Below are positions 52,087-60,327 of a stretch of DNA of 64,000 nucleotides, piece by piece. Numbering within the stretch: the stretch's first letter is position 1; each line of letters begins with the position of its first letter. Under the pieces are notes generated by a model. That model was not told where the DNA came from, did no database searches, and saw only the letters and a list, made by a program, of their open reading frames with translations. The stretch spans positions 14,476-78,475 of the forward strand of contig DALYJJ010000006.1 in the NCBI GenBank assembly GCA_031969915.1, read 5' to 3'. Made by a program: the position numbers and the translations under genes. Origin of the DNA: DALYJJ01 sp031969915. GTDB taxonomy: Bacteria > Acidobacteriota > Terriglobia > Bryobacterales > Bryobacteraceae.

Positions 52087-52345
52087 ACTTCGAAAAGTCG
52101 CCGAACAGTTGCGTGGTATAGGAGACCAGCCGCAGGACCATCCAGGGGAGCAGCAGAAGGAGCCCGGCCAGGAAGGCCCCGAGTTTCGGAACGGTGGCGA
52201 AGGCAGAGTCCTGCATCGAGGTGACGATCTGCACCAGGGACACCACGATGCCCGCGATGAACCCGATGGCGAGAAGCGGCAGGCTGAGCCAGAAAGCGGC
52301 CATGAGCGCTTGCCGAAGGAGATCCACCACCGCTGCTTCACTCAT
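52076..52345 (-). CDS. fliQ: Flagellar type III export protein FliQ
   Basis: An 89-residue protein with two membrane helices: AALMAAFWLSLPLLAI-like at the N-terminus (SEAAVVDLLRQALMAAFWLS) and LGAFLAGLLLLLPWMVLRLV. The typical VSLVQIVTSMQDSAFATVPK segment is present. It forms the export gate with FliP and FliR. Confidence 0.93.
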   Translation of the reverse strand: MSEAAVVDLLRQALMAAFWLSLPLLAIGFIAGIVVSLVQIVTSMQDSAFATVPKLGAFLAGLLLLLPWMVLRLVSYTTQLFGDFSKYAR

Positions 52346-52354
52346 TGGCGTTCC

Positions 52355-53056
52355 TCAGTAGAAGCTCTTCACCAGCGACCCGACCACGAGGTTCCATCCG
52401 TCGACCAGCACAAAGAGAAGAACCTTGAGCGGGGCTGAGAGCATGACCGGCGGGAGTTGCACCATGCCGATGGACAACGTGACCGACGCGACAACCAGGT
52501 CGATGACCAGAAAAGGCAGGAAAAGCACCGCTCCGATCTGGAACGCCGTCTTCAGTTCAGAGAGGATATAGGCGGGAATCAGAATGCGCAGATCGAGGTC
52601 CGCGGCTTTGGCGGGCGGGGGCGTCTTAGAGATCTCGAGGAAGAGGGCGGCGTCCTTCTCCCGCACAAAACGGGTAAGGAATGTCTTGAGCGGCCCGGAG
52701 GCCGCGTCCAACGCCTGGGCTGTCGAGAGTTGACCCTTTTCCAAGGGCTCCCAGCCCTTGGTGTACATCTCACCGAGCACCGGTTTCATGATCAGCAGGC
52801 TGAGGAACAGCGCCAGGCCTACCAACACCTGGTTCGAAGGCGTGGACTGTGTGCCGAGCGCCTGCCGCAGAAAATGCAGCACGACGGCGATCCGCAGGAA
52901 CGGAGTCACGGTCATCAGCGCCGCCGGCAACAGAGCCAACAGCGTCAACAGGACGGCGATCTGTACCGGTACTGAGAGGGACGCGCCATCCTTGCCGGGT
53001 GTGAACGTGACACCGAGAAAGGGGTCCGCCGCCAGCGCCAGCACCAGGGGAATCAC
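52355..53056 (-). CDS. fliP: Flagellar type III export protein FliP
   Basis: A 233-residue export-gate protein: LLALLPAALMTVTPFLRIAV, VLHFLRQALGTQSTPSNQVL, LILIPAYILSEL-like region ILIPAYILSELKTAFQIGAV, and VIDLVVASVTLSIGMVQLPP. The start is GTG 53056, which overlaps the fliO stop in GTGA; longer N-terminal sequence is a shadow of fliO. The N-terminus serves as a signal sequence (IPLVLALAADPFLG). Confidence 0.92.
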   Translation of the reverse strand: MIPLVLALAADPFLGVTFTPGKDGASLSVPVQIAVLLTLLALLPAALMTVTPFLRIAVVLHFLRQALGTQSTPSNQVLVGLALFLSLLIMKPVLGEMYTKGWEPLEKGQLSTAQALDAASGPLKTFLTRFVREKDAALFLEISKTPPPAKAADLDLRILIPAYILSELKTAFQIGAVLFLPFLVIDLVVASVTLSIGMVQLPPVMLSAPLKVLLFVLVDGWNLVVGSLVKSFY

Positions 53057-53298
53057 GAACGCGCCCTTCCCCGCCGGGTCCGCTTGCCGCCCGTCGCGCC
53101 GAGGTCGGCGACCAGCGCGGAGCCCTGCGGATGAACGGACACCAGGAGCAGGCGCCCGCGGGCGCGAACCAGGTGGAGTACGTGGTGGGGGCTGAGGCGC
53201 AACTTGTCGACCGATTCCAATGTGCGCCGCCGCCCGGCCGCGCGCACCAGCGGCTGCGCCTGCGCCCTCACCCAGTCGACGATCTTCGAAACCATCAT
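53053..53298 (-). CDS. fliO: FliO-like protein lacking a membrane helix
   Basis: An 81-residue protein whose middle (LESVDKLRLSPHHVLHLVRA, RGRLLLVSVHPQGSALVAD) matches the cytosolic part of FliO (the L-x-x-V-E-x-L-x-L ... L-x-L-V-x-x-x-G-x-x-L-L-L-G-V pattern). FliO helps assemble FliP and is normally anchored by one helix; none is seen here, so the protein is either unanchored or a variant. It lies between fliN and fliP, where fliO belongs, and overlaps both neighbours. Confidence 0.65.
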   Translation of the reverse strand: MMVSKIVDWVRAQAQPLVRAAGRRRTLESVDKLRLSPHHVLHLVRARGRLLLVSVHPQGSALVADLGATGGKRTRRGRARS

Positions 53299-53552
53299 TC
53301 CTCCACGTTGAAATCTGTGATCCGGACACCCATCGCGTCTTCGATGATCACGATCTCGCCGAAGCCCACCAGCGCCCCGCCGATCACGATGTCGATGTTC
53401 TCGCCCGCCGATCGCGTCATGCGGATCACGCTGCCCACGTCGAGTTCGAGCACTTCCCGAAGCCGCATCGGCTTACGGTCGAGTTCCAGGTTGACGTCCA
53501 CCGGGACGTCCGCCAGGTGACCGATCTGCTCGATGGGCGACGGGCCGTCCAC
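53295..53552 (-). CDS. fliN: Flagellar motor switch protein FliN
   Basis: An 85-residue SpoA-domain protein: IGHLADVPVDVNLELDRKPM, LREVLELDVGSVIRMTRSAG, ENIDIVIGGALVGFGEIVII. This is the minimal FliN of the C-ring. It overlaps the fliO start by four bases. A second, larger FliN/FliY-like protein is encoded downstream in the same operon. Confidence 0.92.
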   Translation of the reverse strand: MDGPSPIEQIGHLADVPVDVNLELDRKPMRLREVLELDVGSVIRMTRSAGENIDIVIGGALVGFGEIVIIEDAMGVRITDFNVEE

Positions 53553-53553
53553 G

Positions 53554-53895
53554 TTAGTCTCCGCTCCCCTCCACGGGCGCCGGTTGCTGGGCGGCGAGCA
53601 GTTCGCGGATCGCGGCGTCCACCGGCCCGCGCTGGAACCACACCTCCTTGCGGGCGAGCAGTTCGCGGATCTTTTCGAGCTCGGACTTCATTCCCATGGT
53701 CTGTTCGAGCGTCGTGAACTGCGTGAGCTGGGTCAGGAATTCGACGCCGTCGGCCGGGTTGAGCGGATCCTGGTGGCGGATTTGTGCGACCAGAAGAGTC
53801 AGGAAGGCCGTTTTGTCCGCTATTCCCTCGGGTGCCGGGGTTTTGGCGGCGGCGCCCTCCTGCGGCGGCTCGGATCGGATACCCAGAACATTCAT
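53554..53895 (-). CDS. flgD: Short FlgD-type hook-capping protein
   Basis: The conserved FlgD N-terminal segment is clear: FLTLLVAQIRHQDPLNPADG, VEFLTQLTQFTTLEQ. The protein is only 113 residues. The FlgD Ig-like/tudor domain that usually forms the cap lobe is missing, so it is a minimal hook-scaffolding protein. It overlaps fliK by four bases. Confidence 0.85.
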   Translation of the reverse strand: MNVLGIRSEPPQEGAAAKTPAPEGIADKTAFLTLLVAQIRHQDPLNPADGVEFLTQLTQFTTLEQTMGMKSELEKIRELLARKEVWFQRGPVDAAIRELLAAQQPAPVEGSGD

Positions 53896-55592
53896 TGTCG
53901 TGCCTCCTCCCGGAAGGTGTGTTCGAAACGCTCCAGCCAGTGCGGTCGCGGCTGGCGTTGCTCGCGGTCGCGGCGGCCGCCCGGTTGTCCTTGTTGTTCG
54001 TGGCGGGAATTCGGAGAATCGTCGCGTCCGCCGGACGCGAGCTCGGCGGCGGGCTTTTCCGCTCGCAGTTCCGCGCGCGCGGGCTCGCCGGGAATCCAGG
54101 TCTTCGCCTCGTAGCCGCGGTCTTCGAGACGGGCCACCAGGTCGCCCAGTTGGCTCCGCAAGTCTTTCGTCAGTTCGGGGTCGCGGCCGCGGACGACGAC
54201 ATCCACGGCGGAGGCGTTCTCCCGCACCCGGATCTCGATTTCCTGATCGCGCGGGCCACCCAGGCGCAACGCGATCTCCGCGGGCCCGGCGGCTCTCGGA
54301 GCGGGCGGCGCCGCGATGGCAGCGGCCGGCGCGGCGGCCTCAATCGTGGTGGTCAGGGGGGCCTCGGTACGGGACGATAGCGGCGTGGGGCGACCCTCGT
54401 ATGCCACGGCGGACCCGGTTGCGGCAGCCGCGGCGTGGGCGCCAAACGGGAGCGCCTCCGGCTTCGGAACCAGGGGCGCCGGGTCGTGGGTCTCCAGCGC
54501 CTGTCGTTTCTCCCGCGGCTCTACCTGGCGCGCCGGTGGTTGATGGAATCCGGGCTGGGGCTGTTGGTCCGGTCCGGACTCGATCGGCCGTACGCTTCGC
54601 GCCGCGTCCGCTTGACGAGAACCCGCGGAGATTGCCGCGTGAACCGGTAGCTGAGGGCTCGTCTTCCGAAGCGGCGGCGCATTTTCCGGGGTCGCGGCCG
54701 AGGCCGACGGTTGCGCCTCGGGAACAGTGGGCCTCGTGGGTTCGATCGCGACGCCGAAGGCCGTGGTCTCCGCTGGGCGCGGCGCGGCCTGTTCGGCGAC
54801 CGTTACCCGCGGCGCAACTGGGATCGGCGCGGCGTGCGGTTCCGCCCGCGGGGTGCCTTGCGGTCCCGCTTCCTGAGCCGTCCGATCATGCGCAAGGGTG
54901 GGAGGCGGCGGCGCCGGCAGCAGGTCCGAAGGGACGGCTGCTGCTGCGACAGGGTCCGCCGGCCGCGGCGCGAGCGCGGGCGCCGGCGCGATGTCCTCGG
55001 GTTTGCTGGCGCGCTCCAACGGTTCAGTCTCCTCCAGGTCCGCGAACTCCGGCGGCCGCGATGGGGCGGCGTTGGGAGAAGGGTTCTCGAAGATAGTGCT
55101 CACCGGGGCCGATTGCTCTCCCCATATCGCCGCTCGGGGGTAATCAGGTTCTGGGGGCGCCTGGATCCTGAGTGCCGGCACCGAATCCAACTCTGAGTCC
55201 GCCGGCGGTTCACCGCCGGCCGGCGGCGCGGCTTCGAGCGCAGGGGTGGTTACGCCGGGGGGCGTCGCCGGCGGGAGCCCAAACTCCAGGCAGATCGCGG
55301 GCGGCGGGGCGGGCGGCGGCGCAAATAGGAGCGTCGCTACTAAGAGGTGAGTTACGGGGGCGTCCTCAAGATGATCGGGGCTTTCCTCTTCCATTGACCG
55401 AAAGTGACCGGCGAATGCCTGGCGTCCCGATGGTTCGTTTTGGTTCGCGGTCTGTTCCGATCCGGCATCCGGTGATCCAGAAACGAACTCCGCGACGAGG
55501 TCGACAAACGGCGGCCCGGGCTGCGCGCCGGCTGCGGAGGCAGGCGGTGCAACGAACTCGAGCAAGGAAGGTGCGAAGAACAGCGGCGTCAC
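53892..55592 (-). CDS. fliK: Flagellar hook-length control protein FliK
   Basis: A 566-residue protein. The first 430 residues are low-complexity, rich in Pro, Ala and Glu, as expected for the molecular ruler part. The last 130 residues carry the conserved Flg_hook domain: AEIALRLGGPRDQEIEIRVR, ENASAVDVVVRGRDPELTKD, LRSQLGDLVARLEDRGYEAK. FliK measures the hook and triggers the FlhB switch. It is the first gene of the minus-strand operon. The start is not well fixed; the frame has no strong ribosome binding site. Confidence 0.8.
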   Translation of the reverse strand: MTPLFFAPSLLEFVAPPASAAGAQPGPPFVDLVAEFVSGSPDAGSEQTANQNEPSGRQAFAGHFRSMEEESPDHLEDAPVTHLLVATLLFAPPPAPPPAICLEFGLPPATPPGVTTPALEAAPPAGGEPPADSELDSVPALRIQAPPEPDYPRAAIWGEQSAPVSTIFENPSPNAAPSRPPEFADLEETEPLERASKPEDIAPAPALAPRPADPVAAAAVPSDLLPAPPPPTLAHDRTAQEAGPQGTPRAEPHAAPIPVAPRVTVAEQAAPRPAETTAFGVAIEPTRPTVPEAQPSASAATPENAPPLRKTSPQLPVHAAISAGSRQADAARSVRPIESGPDQQPQPGFHQPPARQVEPREKRQALETHDPAPLVPKPEALPFGAHAAAAATGSAVAYEGRPTPLSSRTEAPLTTTIEAAAPAAAIAAPPAPRAAGPAEIALRLGGPRDQEIEIRVRENASAVDVVVRGRDPELTKDLRSQLGDLVARLEDRGYEAKTWIPGEPARAELRAEKPAAELASGGRDDSPNSRHEQQGQPGGRRDREQRQPRPHWLERFEHTFREEARQ

Positions 55593-55735
55593 AACCGCAG
55601 ATGAAGCACGTTGGAAGCCGCTCGCTAAGTGGCTCTATTTCCAAGGAGCGAACACGACGGTATGGCGGCAAGATTCTGCCGCGGCGTCCGATTCGCCAAG
55701 ATCTTGGCGCGCCGGGCGCACTTCCCTCATTGCGC

Positions 55736-55762
55736 TTATCGGACGTGTCCTTCGATGTTTGA
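55736..55762 (-). promoter_or_regulatory. Candidate FliA (sigma28) promoter before fliK
   Basis: On the minus strand TCAAACAT, 11 bases, TCCGATAA. The -10 matches GCCGATAA at seven of eight positions; the -35 matches TAAAGTTT at four of eight. It overlaps the divergent sigma54-type element. The leader to fliK would be about 135 bases. Confidence 0.4.
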
Positions 55763-55768
55763 GAAAAG

Positions 55769-55785
55769 AGGCACGCTACGTGCAA
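55769..55785 (+). promoter_or_regulatory. Candidate sigma54 promoter before flgF
   Basis: AGGCACG-CTAC-GTGCA carries the invariant GG and GC of sigma54 promoters exactly ten bases apart. It matches the consensus TGGCACG-N4-TTGCA except for two bases. A start about 12 bases beyond the GC would fall at about 55795, just before the GGAG ribosome binding site of flgF. Confidence 0.45.
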
Positions 55786-55806
55786 CTGCCAGCACGGAGA
55801 ACGACG

Positions 55807-56535
55807 ATGGACGCCCTTACCGCCGCAGCCGCCAGTGGAATGCGAGCCCGCATCGACACCCTCGAACTGCTCGCGAACAACATCGCCAATGCGGGAACCG
55901 CGGGGTACAAAGCGGACCGCGAGTTCTACAACCTCTACCTGTCGCCCGATGCGGCGGAGGGAAAGTTGCCCTCGCCGCGGCTGCCTTTGGTCGAAGGCCG
56001 ATGGACGGACTACTCCCAAGGTACATTGCGGCATACTGCAAATCCCTTGGACCTCGCGCTGAGCGGAGAAGGGTTCTTCGTGGTGAACAGCAAGGAAGGG
56101 CCGCTCTACACCCGCAGCGGCAGTTTCCAGATCAACAAGGACGGCCTGATCGAGTCGGCGGGCGGACACCCGGTGGCCACGGTTAGCGGCCGGCCTCTCC
56201 GGATCGAAGCCTCGCGGCCCTTCGAGATTACGAAGGACGGCGTGGTTCTGCAGGACGGCGCAGAGGTGGAACGCCTCAAGGTAGTCCGCTTCGAGAAGCC
56301 GCAGCAGTTGGAAAAGATGGGCAGTACCTATTTCAGTTGGGCGGGTCCGGCGGCGGGCGTCTCACCGTCTCGGGCAGAGATCCACCAGGGGCGGTTGGAA
56401 GAGGCGAATGCGGGGTCGGCGGAAGCGGCCGTACGCATGGTGAATGTGCTCCGCCAGTTCGAGATGCTGCAGAAAGCGGTGACCCTGGGCGGAGAAATGA
56501 ACCGGAAGGCGGTCGAGGAAGTCGCCAAGGTCTAG
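55807..56535 (+). CDS. flgF: Flagellar proximal rod protein FlgF
   Basis: A 242-residue rod protein: MDALTAAAASGMRARIDTLE, LLANNIANAGTAGYKADREF (the ANNxANxxTxGYK motif), LDLALSGEGFFVVNSKEGPL, YTRSGSFQINKDGLIESAGG. The C-terminal helix (MVNVLRQFEMLQKAVTLGGE) completes the helical bundle. The ATG is preceded by GGAG seven bases upstream. It starts the rod/ring operon and is followed by flgG. Confidence 0.9.
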   Translation: MDALTAAAASGMRARIDTLELLANNIANAGTAGYKADREFYNLYLSPDAAEGKLPSPRLPLVEGRWTDYSQGTLRHTANPLDLALSGEGFFVVNSKEGPLYTRSGSFQINKDGLIESAGGHPVATVSGRPLRIEASRPFEITKDGVVLQDGAEVERLKVVRFEKPQQLEKMGSTYFSWAGPAAGVSPSRAEIHQGRLEEANAGSAEAAVRMVNVLRQFEMLQKAVTLGGEMNRKAVEEVAKV

Positions 56536-56544
56536 GAGTTACTC

Positions 56545-57336
56545 ATGATCAGAGCTTTGTACAGTGCGGGAAGCGGGATGTCGGCGCAGCAGTTGAGCGT
56601 CGACAACATCGCGCACAACCTCGCGAACGCCAACACGGTCGGGTTCAAGATGCGGCGCACGCAGTTCCAGGATCTGCTGTATCAGAACATGATTCAGCCG
56701 GGGGCGGCGGCGGGCTCGCAGACCACGGTGCCGAGCGGCCTGCAGTTGGGTCTGGGCACGCGGCCGTCATCCAACGAGATCGTCTTCGCGCAGGGGAACT
56801 TTCTCTCGACGGGGAACCCCTTCGACCTGGTCATCCAGGGGCGAGGCTTTTTCCAGATACGCCGGCCGACGGGAGAGCTGGCCTACACAAGGGCCGGTCA
56901 ATTCCACGTCGACCGGGACGGAAACATGGTGACCTCGGACGGCGACGCCATTGAGCCACAGATCACGATCCCACCCGAAGCGCAGTCGGTGACCATCGCC
57001 GCCGACGGGACAGTGAGCTACCTGCTGGCGGGGCAGACCGCGGCCCAGGTGGCGGGGCAGATCCAGCTTGCGAACTTCGTCAATCCAGCGGGCATGAACA
57101 GCATTGGGCACAACCTCTTCACGCCGACCGACGCTTCGGGTGATCCGACGGTGGGCAACCCTGGCGGCCAGGAGGGCCTGGGCAGCCTGCAGCAGGGCTA
57201 CGTCGAGCAATCGAACGTGAGCGTGGTGGAGGAGTTCATTAACTTGATCGTCAGCCAGCGCGCCTATGAGGCGAACACCAAGATCGTGAAAGCGGCGGAC
57301 GAGATGTATCAGCAGATCAACAACCTCACGCGATGA
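56545..57336 (+). CDS. flgG: Flagellar distal rod protein FlgG
   Basis: A 263-residue rod protein: MIRALYSAGSGMSAQQLSVD, NIAHNLANANTVGFKMRRTQ, LVIQGRGFFQIRRPTGELAY and the C-terminal VVEEFINLIVSQRAYEANTK, IVKAADEMYQQINNL. Length and motifs are canonical. It overlaps the flgA start by four bases. Confidence 0.95.
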   Translation: MIRALYSAGSGMSAQQLSVDNIAHNLANANTVGFKMRRTQFQDLLYQNMIQPGAAAGSQTTVPSGLQLGLGTRPSSNEIVFAQGNFLSTGNPFDLVIQGRGFFQIRRPTGELAYTRAGQFHVDRDGNMVTSDGDAIEPQITIPPEAQSVTIAADGTVSYLLAGQTAAQVAGQIQLANFVNPAGMNSIGHNLFTPTDASGDPTVGNPGGQEGLGSLQQGYVEQSNVSVVEEFINLIVSQRAYEANTKIVKAADEMYQQINNLTR

Positions 57337-58208
57337 TCTGGCTCCTTGCAGCTTCGATGTGTGTGCCGCTGGAGTCCGACCGGATTCGAGCCGGCGACCT
57401 GGCGGCGGCCGCGCCCGGGTTCGCTTCGCTGCCCGCGGAGACGGAGATCGCGCTCGCGCCTGCGTTTGGCGTGCAGCGCTTCTTCGATGGCGGGAGCCTG
57501 GCGCGAATCGCGGCGCGGTTCGGCTTGAAGGCGGCCGAGTACCGGCCGGTGTGTTTCGAGCGGCCGGCGGCGACGCTCCGGCAAGAGCAGATTCTCGCTT
57601 CGCTGCGGGCGGCGCTGGAGGGCGAAGACTTCGAATTGACGCTCCTCGACTACTCGCGGTTCCGAGTGCCCGAAGGGCAACTGGAGTTCCCAAAGGCCGG
57701 GCTGCCGGCCCCGATGGTGGGATCTTCGAGCGCGAGCCTGGTATGGCGGGGACGCGTGCGCTTCTCGGGCAACCGGACGATGCCTGTTTGGGCGCGGGTC
57801 AAAGTAGCGGTGCGGCGCGACGTGGTGGTGGTGAAAGAGAACACGGCCGCGCAGGCGGTGCTGGGAGCGGAGACGTTGAAGGTTGAGCGGCGCGCGATGC
57901 ATCCGTTGGCGGCGGCAACCGTGCGGTCGATCGCGGAGGCGGAGGGTAAGCTGCTGCGGCGCTCGTTGAAAGCGGGCGAGGCGCTCCTGCCGGCTCACCT
58001 GGCGGCGCCCCCGGACGTCAAGCGCGGAGACCAGGTGGAGGTTACGGCGCGTGAGGGATCGGCCGAGGTTCGGATTGTGGGGAAAGCGTTCAGTTCAGGA
58101 TCGGCGGGGGAGACGGTGATGGTGCGAAACCCGGCCTCCGGGAAGTCGTTCGCGGCGAAGGTCGATGGGAAAGGGAAGGTGAGTGTCAGCGATGAGACAT
58201 CTCGTTAG
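57333..58208 (+). CDS. flgA: P-ring assembly chaperone FlgA
   Basis: A 291-residue exported protein. The C-terminal SAF-type part is recognisable: VLGAETLKVERRAMHPLAAA, LLRRSLKAGEALLPAHLAAP, PDVKRGDQVEVTAREGSAEV, SGSAGETVMVRNPASGKSFA. The N-terminal hydrophobic segment (MIWLLAASMCV) is short but can serve as signal. FlgA helps FlgI assemble in the peptidoglycan. It overlaps both flgG and flgH, so translation is coupled. Confidence 0.85.
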   Translation: MIWLLAASMCVPLESDRIRAGDLAAAAPGFASLPAETEIALAPAFGVQRFFDGGSLARIAARFGLKAAEYRPVCFERPAATLRQEQILASLRAALEGEDFELTLLDYSRFRVPEGQLEFPKAGLPAPMVGSSSASLVWRGRVRFSGNRTMPVWARVKVAVRRDVVVVKENTAAQAVLGAETLKVERRAMHPLAAATVRSIAEAEGKLLRRSLKAGEALLPAHLAAPPDVKRGDQVEVTAREGSAEVRIVGKAFSSGSAGETVMVRNPASGKSFAAKVDGKGKVSVSDETSR

Positions 58209-58881
58209 TCTGCTGGCGGCGGCGGGACTGCTGCTCGGCGGCCCGAAGTCGCCGAAAGAGAAGACGCTCACGCCGATCGAGCGCTACGTGGCCGAGGCCG
58301 AGGCGCACGCCGCGGCGGCGGGGGCGGCGGCGTCCCCGGGTTCGCTGTATTCGTCGCGCTCGCTGCTGGGCGATGTGGCGCGCGACTTGCGGGCGTCGCA
58401 GCCCGGCGACCTGGTGACGATCGTGGTCAGCGACAAAGCCTCGGCGGTCGCGCGCGGAGTGACGAACACCAATCGCAAGTCGAACGCGAACGGCGTCATC
58501 TCGCAGGCGCTTGGCATCACAAAGGCGGCGGGTCCGCTGGCGAACCTGGCGGGGACCAACTCGAACCAACAACTGCAAGGCCAGGGCGAGACGAGCCGCG
58601 AGACGGTTCTGACCACGACCGTGTCGGCACGGGTGACGCACGTGATGCCGAACGGGTACCTGGTGCTCGAAGGGCACAAGGAGATCCTGGTGAACTCGGA
58701 ACGTCAACTGGTGACGGTGAGGGGCGTGTGCCGATGGAACGACATTTCGACGGGCAACATGGTGCGGTCCGACCGGCTGGCGGAGATGGAACTGCTGGTG
58801 AACGGGCGCGGCGTGGTGGGCGACGCGATCAAGCGGCCGTTCTTCCTGTACCGGATTCTGATGGGGTTGCTTCCGTTTTGA
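58192..58881 (+). CDS. flgH: L-ring protein FlgH
   Basis: A 229-residue L-ring protein: signal-like MRHLVSLLAAAGLLLGG, DLRASQPGDLVTIVVSDKAS, TTTVSARVTHVMPNGYLVLE and GHKEILVNSERQLVTVRGVC. The typical lipobox Cys is not obvious in the signal region. ATG 58192 is preferred to GTG 58183, with GGTGAG eight bases upstream. The gene overlaps flgA by 17 bases. Its presence, with flgI, shows a diderm flagellum with an outer-membrane ring. Confidence 0.88.
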   Translation: MRHLVSLLAAAGLLLGGPKSPKEKTLTPIERYVAEAEAHAAAAGAAASPGSLYSSRSLLGDVARDLRASQPGDLVTIVVSDKASAVARGVTNTNRKSNANGVISQALGITKAAGPLANLAGTNSNQQLQGQGETSRETVLTTTVSARVTHVMPNGYLVLEGHKEILVNSERQLVTVRGVCRWNDISTGNMVRSDRLAEMELLVNGRGVVGDAIKRPFFLYRILMGLLPF

Positions 58882-58889
58882 GGACGCTC

Positions 58890-59969
58890 ATGAAAATCAT
58901 CGCGCTGCTTCTACTCTTCGTGTTGCCGGGGCTCCCGGCGGTCCGGATCAAGGAACTCGCGGGCGTCGAGGGCGTGCGCGACAACCAGCTACTTGGCTAC
59001 GGCATCGTGGTCGGGCTGGCGGGCACGGGCGACAAGCGCCAGACCGTCTTTTCGGCGCAAAGCCTGGCGAACCTGCTGGAACGCATGGGCGTGCAGATCG
59101 CGCCCCAGGCGATCCTGGTGCGAAACACGGCTTCGGTGATGATCACCGGAACGCTGCCGCCGTTCGCGCAGACCGGTTCGCGCGTGGACGTGACCGTGGC
59201 GGCGATCGGCGACGCGGCAAACCTGCAGGGCGGGCTCCTGCTGATGACGCCACTGCGCGGCGCGGACGGACAGGTTTACGCCGTGGCGCAGGGACCGGTG
59301 GTGACGGGCGGCTTCGTCGCCAAGGGCGGCGCGGGAAACTCGGTCTCGCTGAACCATCCCACCGTGGGGCGGGTGCCGGGCGGGGCGCTGGTGGAGAAGG
59401 CGCCGCCGACCGTGAATCCGGGAAACCAGTTCCGGCTCCAACTGCGCCAGGCGGATTTCACCACCGCGGCGCGCGTCTCGGCGGCGATCAACAAGAAGTT
59501 CCCGACGGCGGCGAAGGCCGAACACGCCGGGGCGATCAGCGTGGCGATGCCCGCGGACTGGGCGGAGCGCCGCGTGGAGTTCATGGCGGAGGTCGAGAAG
59601 CTGACGGTGGAGGCGGACGCCACGCCGCGGATCGTGATCAACGAGCGGACGGGGACGATCGTGCTTGGGAAGGATGTGCGGATCGCACCCGCGGCGATCC
59701 TCCATGGGGCGCTGTCGGTGGAGATCCAGACCACATTCGACGTTTCGCAGCCGGCGCCGATGGCGCAGGGGCAAACGGTTGTGGTCCCGCAAGTGGGGGT
59801 GGGCGTCAAGGAAGAGAAGGCGCGCAACGTGGTGTTGAAGGAGGGCGCGACGGTCGAGGACCTGGTGAAGGCCCTGACGGCGATCGGGTCCACGGCGCGC
59901 GACATCATCGCGATCCTCCAGAACCTGAAGGCTTCGGGCGCGCTGAGCGCGGAAATCGAGGTGATCTGA
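58890..59969 (+). CDS. flgI: P-ring protein FlgI
   Basis: A 359-residue periplasmic ring protein: signal MKIIALLLLFVLPGLPA, VRIKELAGVEGVRDNQLLGY, GIVVGLAGTGDKRQTVFSAQ, SLANLLERMGVQIAPQAILV, RNTASVMITGTLPPFAQTGS and RVDVTVAAIGDAANLQGGLL are all canonical, as is the C-terminal LVKALTAIGSTARDIIAILQ. The stop overlaps the flgJ start by one base. GAGGA precedes the ATG. Confidence 0.95.
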   Translation: MKIIALLLLFVLPGLPAVRIKELAGVEGVRDNQLLGYGIVVGLAGTGDKRQTVFSAQSLANLLERMGVQIAPQAILVRNTASVMITGTLPPFAQTGSRVDVTVAAIGDAANLQGGLLLMTPLRGADGQVYAVAQGPVVTGGFVAKGGAGNSVSLNHPTVGRVPGGALVEKAPPTVNPGNQFRLQLRQADFTTAARVSAAINKKFPTAAKAEHAGAISVAMPADWAERRVEFMAEVEKLTVEADATPRIVINERTGTIVLGKDVRIAPAAILHGALSVEIQTTFDVSQPAPMAQGQTVVVPQVGVGVKEEKARNVVLKEGATVEDLVKALTAIGSTARDIIAILQNLKASGALSAEIEVI

Positions 59970-60271
59970 TGATCGGTGTTTCCCCGGCCGGGATGTCCGA
60001 GCTTCGTCCGGAGATCCATCCCCAAGACCCGCAAGCCGTGAAGAAGGCGGCGGGCCAGTTCGAGGCGCTGCTCATCGGGCAGCTCATCAAGTCGATGCGG
60101 GAGGCGGGTGGCGGCGCGGGATGGCTGGGCAGCGGCGAGGATCAGGCGGGCTCGTCGATGGTGGATTTCGCCGAGCAGCAGTTCGCGCAGGTGCTGGCCG
60201 CGCGCGGCGGGCTCGGGCTGGGCTCGCTTGTGATGCAGGGGTTGAACGCCGCGCCGAAGGAAGCGAAGTAG
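59969..60271 (+). CDS. flgJ: FlgJ-type rod-binding protein without peptidoglycan hydrolase domain
   Basis: A 100-residue protein matching only the rod-binding half of FlgJ: AVKKAAGQFEALLIGQLIKS, MREAGGGAGWLGSGEDQAGS, SMVDFAEQQFAQVLAARGGL. The muramidase domain of gammaproteobacterial FlgJ is absent, so a separate lytic enzyme must open the wall. A 14-bp direct repeat begins at its last codons. Confidence 0.88.
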   Translation: MIGVSPAGMSELRPEIHPQDPQAVKKAAGQFEALLIGQLIKSMREAGGGAGWLGSGEDQAGSSMVDFAEQQFAQVLAARGGLGLGSLVMQGLNAAPKEAK

Positions 60272-60290
60272 ACAAAGAAGCGAAGTAGAC
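60260..60290 (+). repeat. 14-bp direct repeat GAAGCGAAGTAGAC at the flgJ stop
   Basis: Two perfect copies separated by AAA. The first contains the flgJ stop codon. It is a recent small duplication with no coding consequence. Confidence 0.8.
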
Positions 60291-60327
60291 CGGATCTCTT
60301 ACTCCTGAACTGATACGCTGTCGGCGT

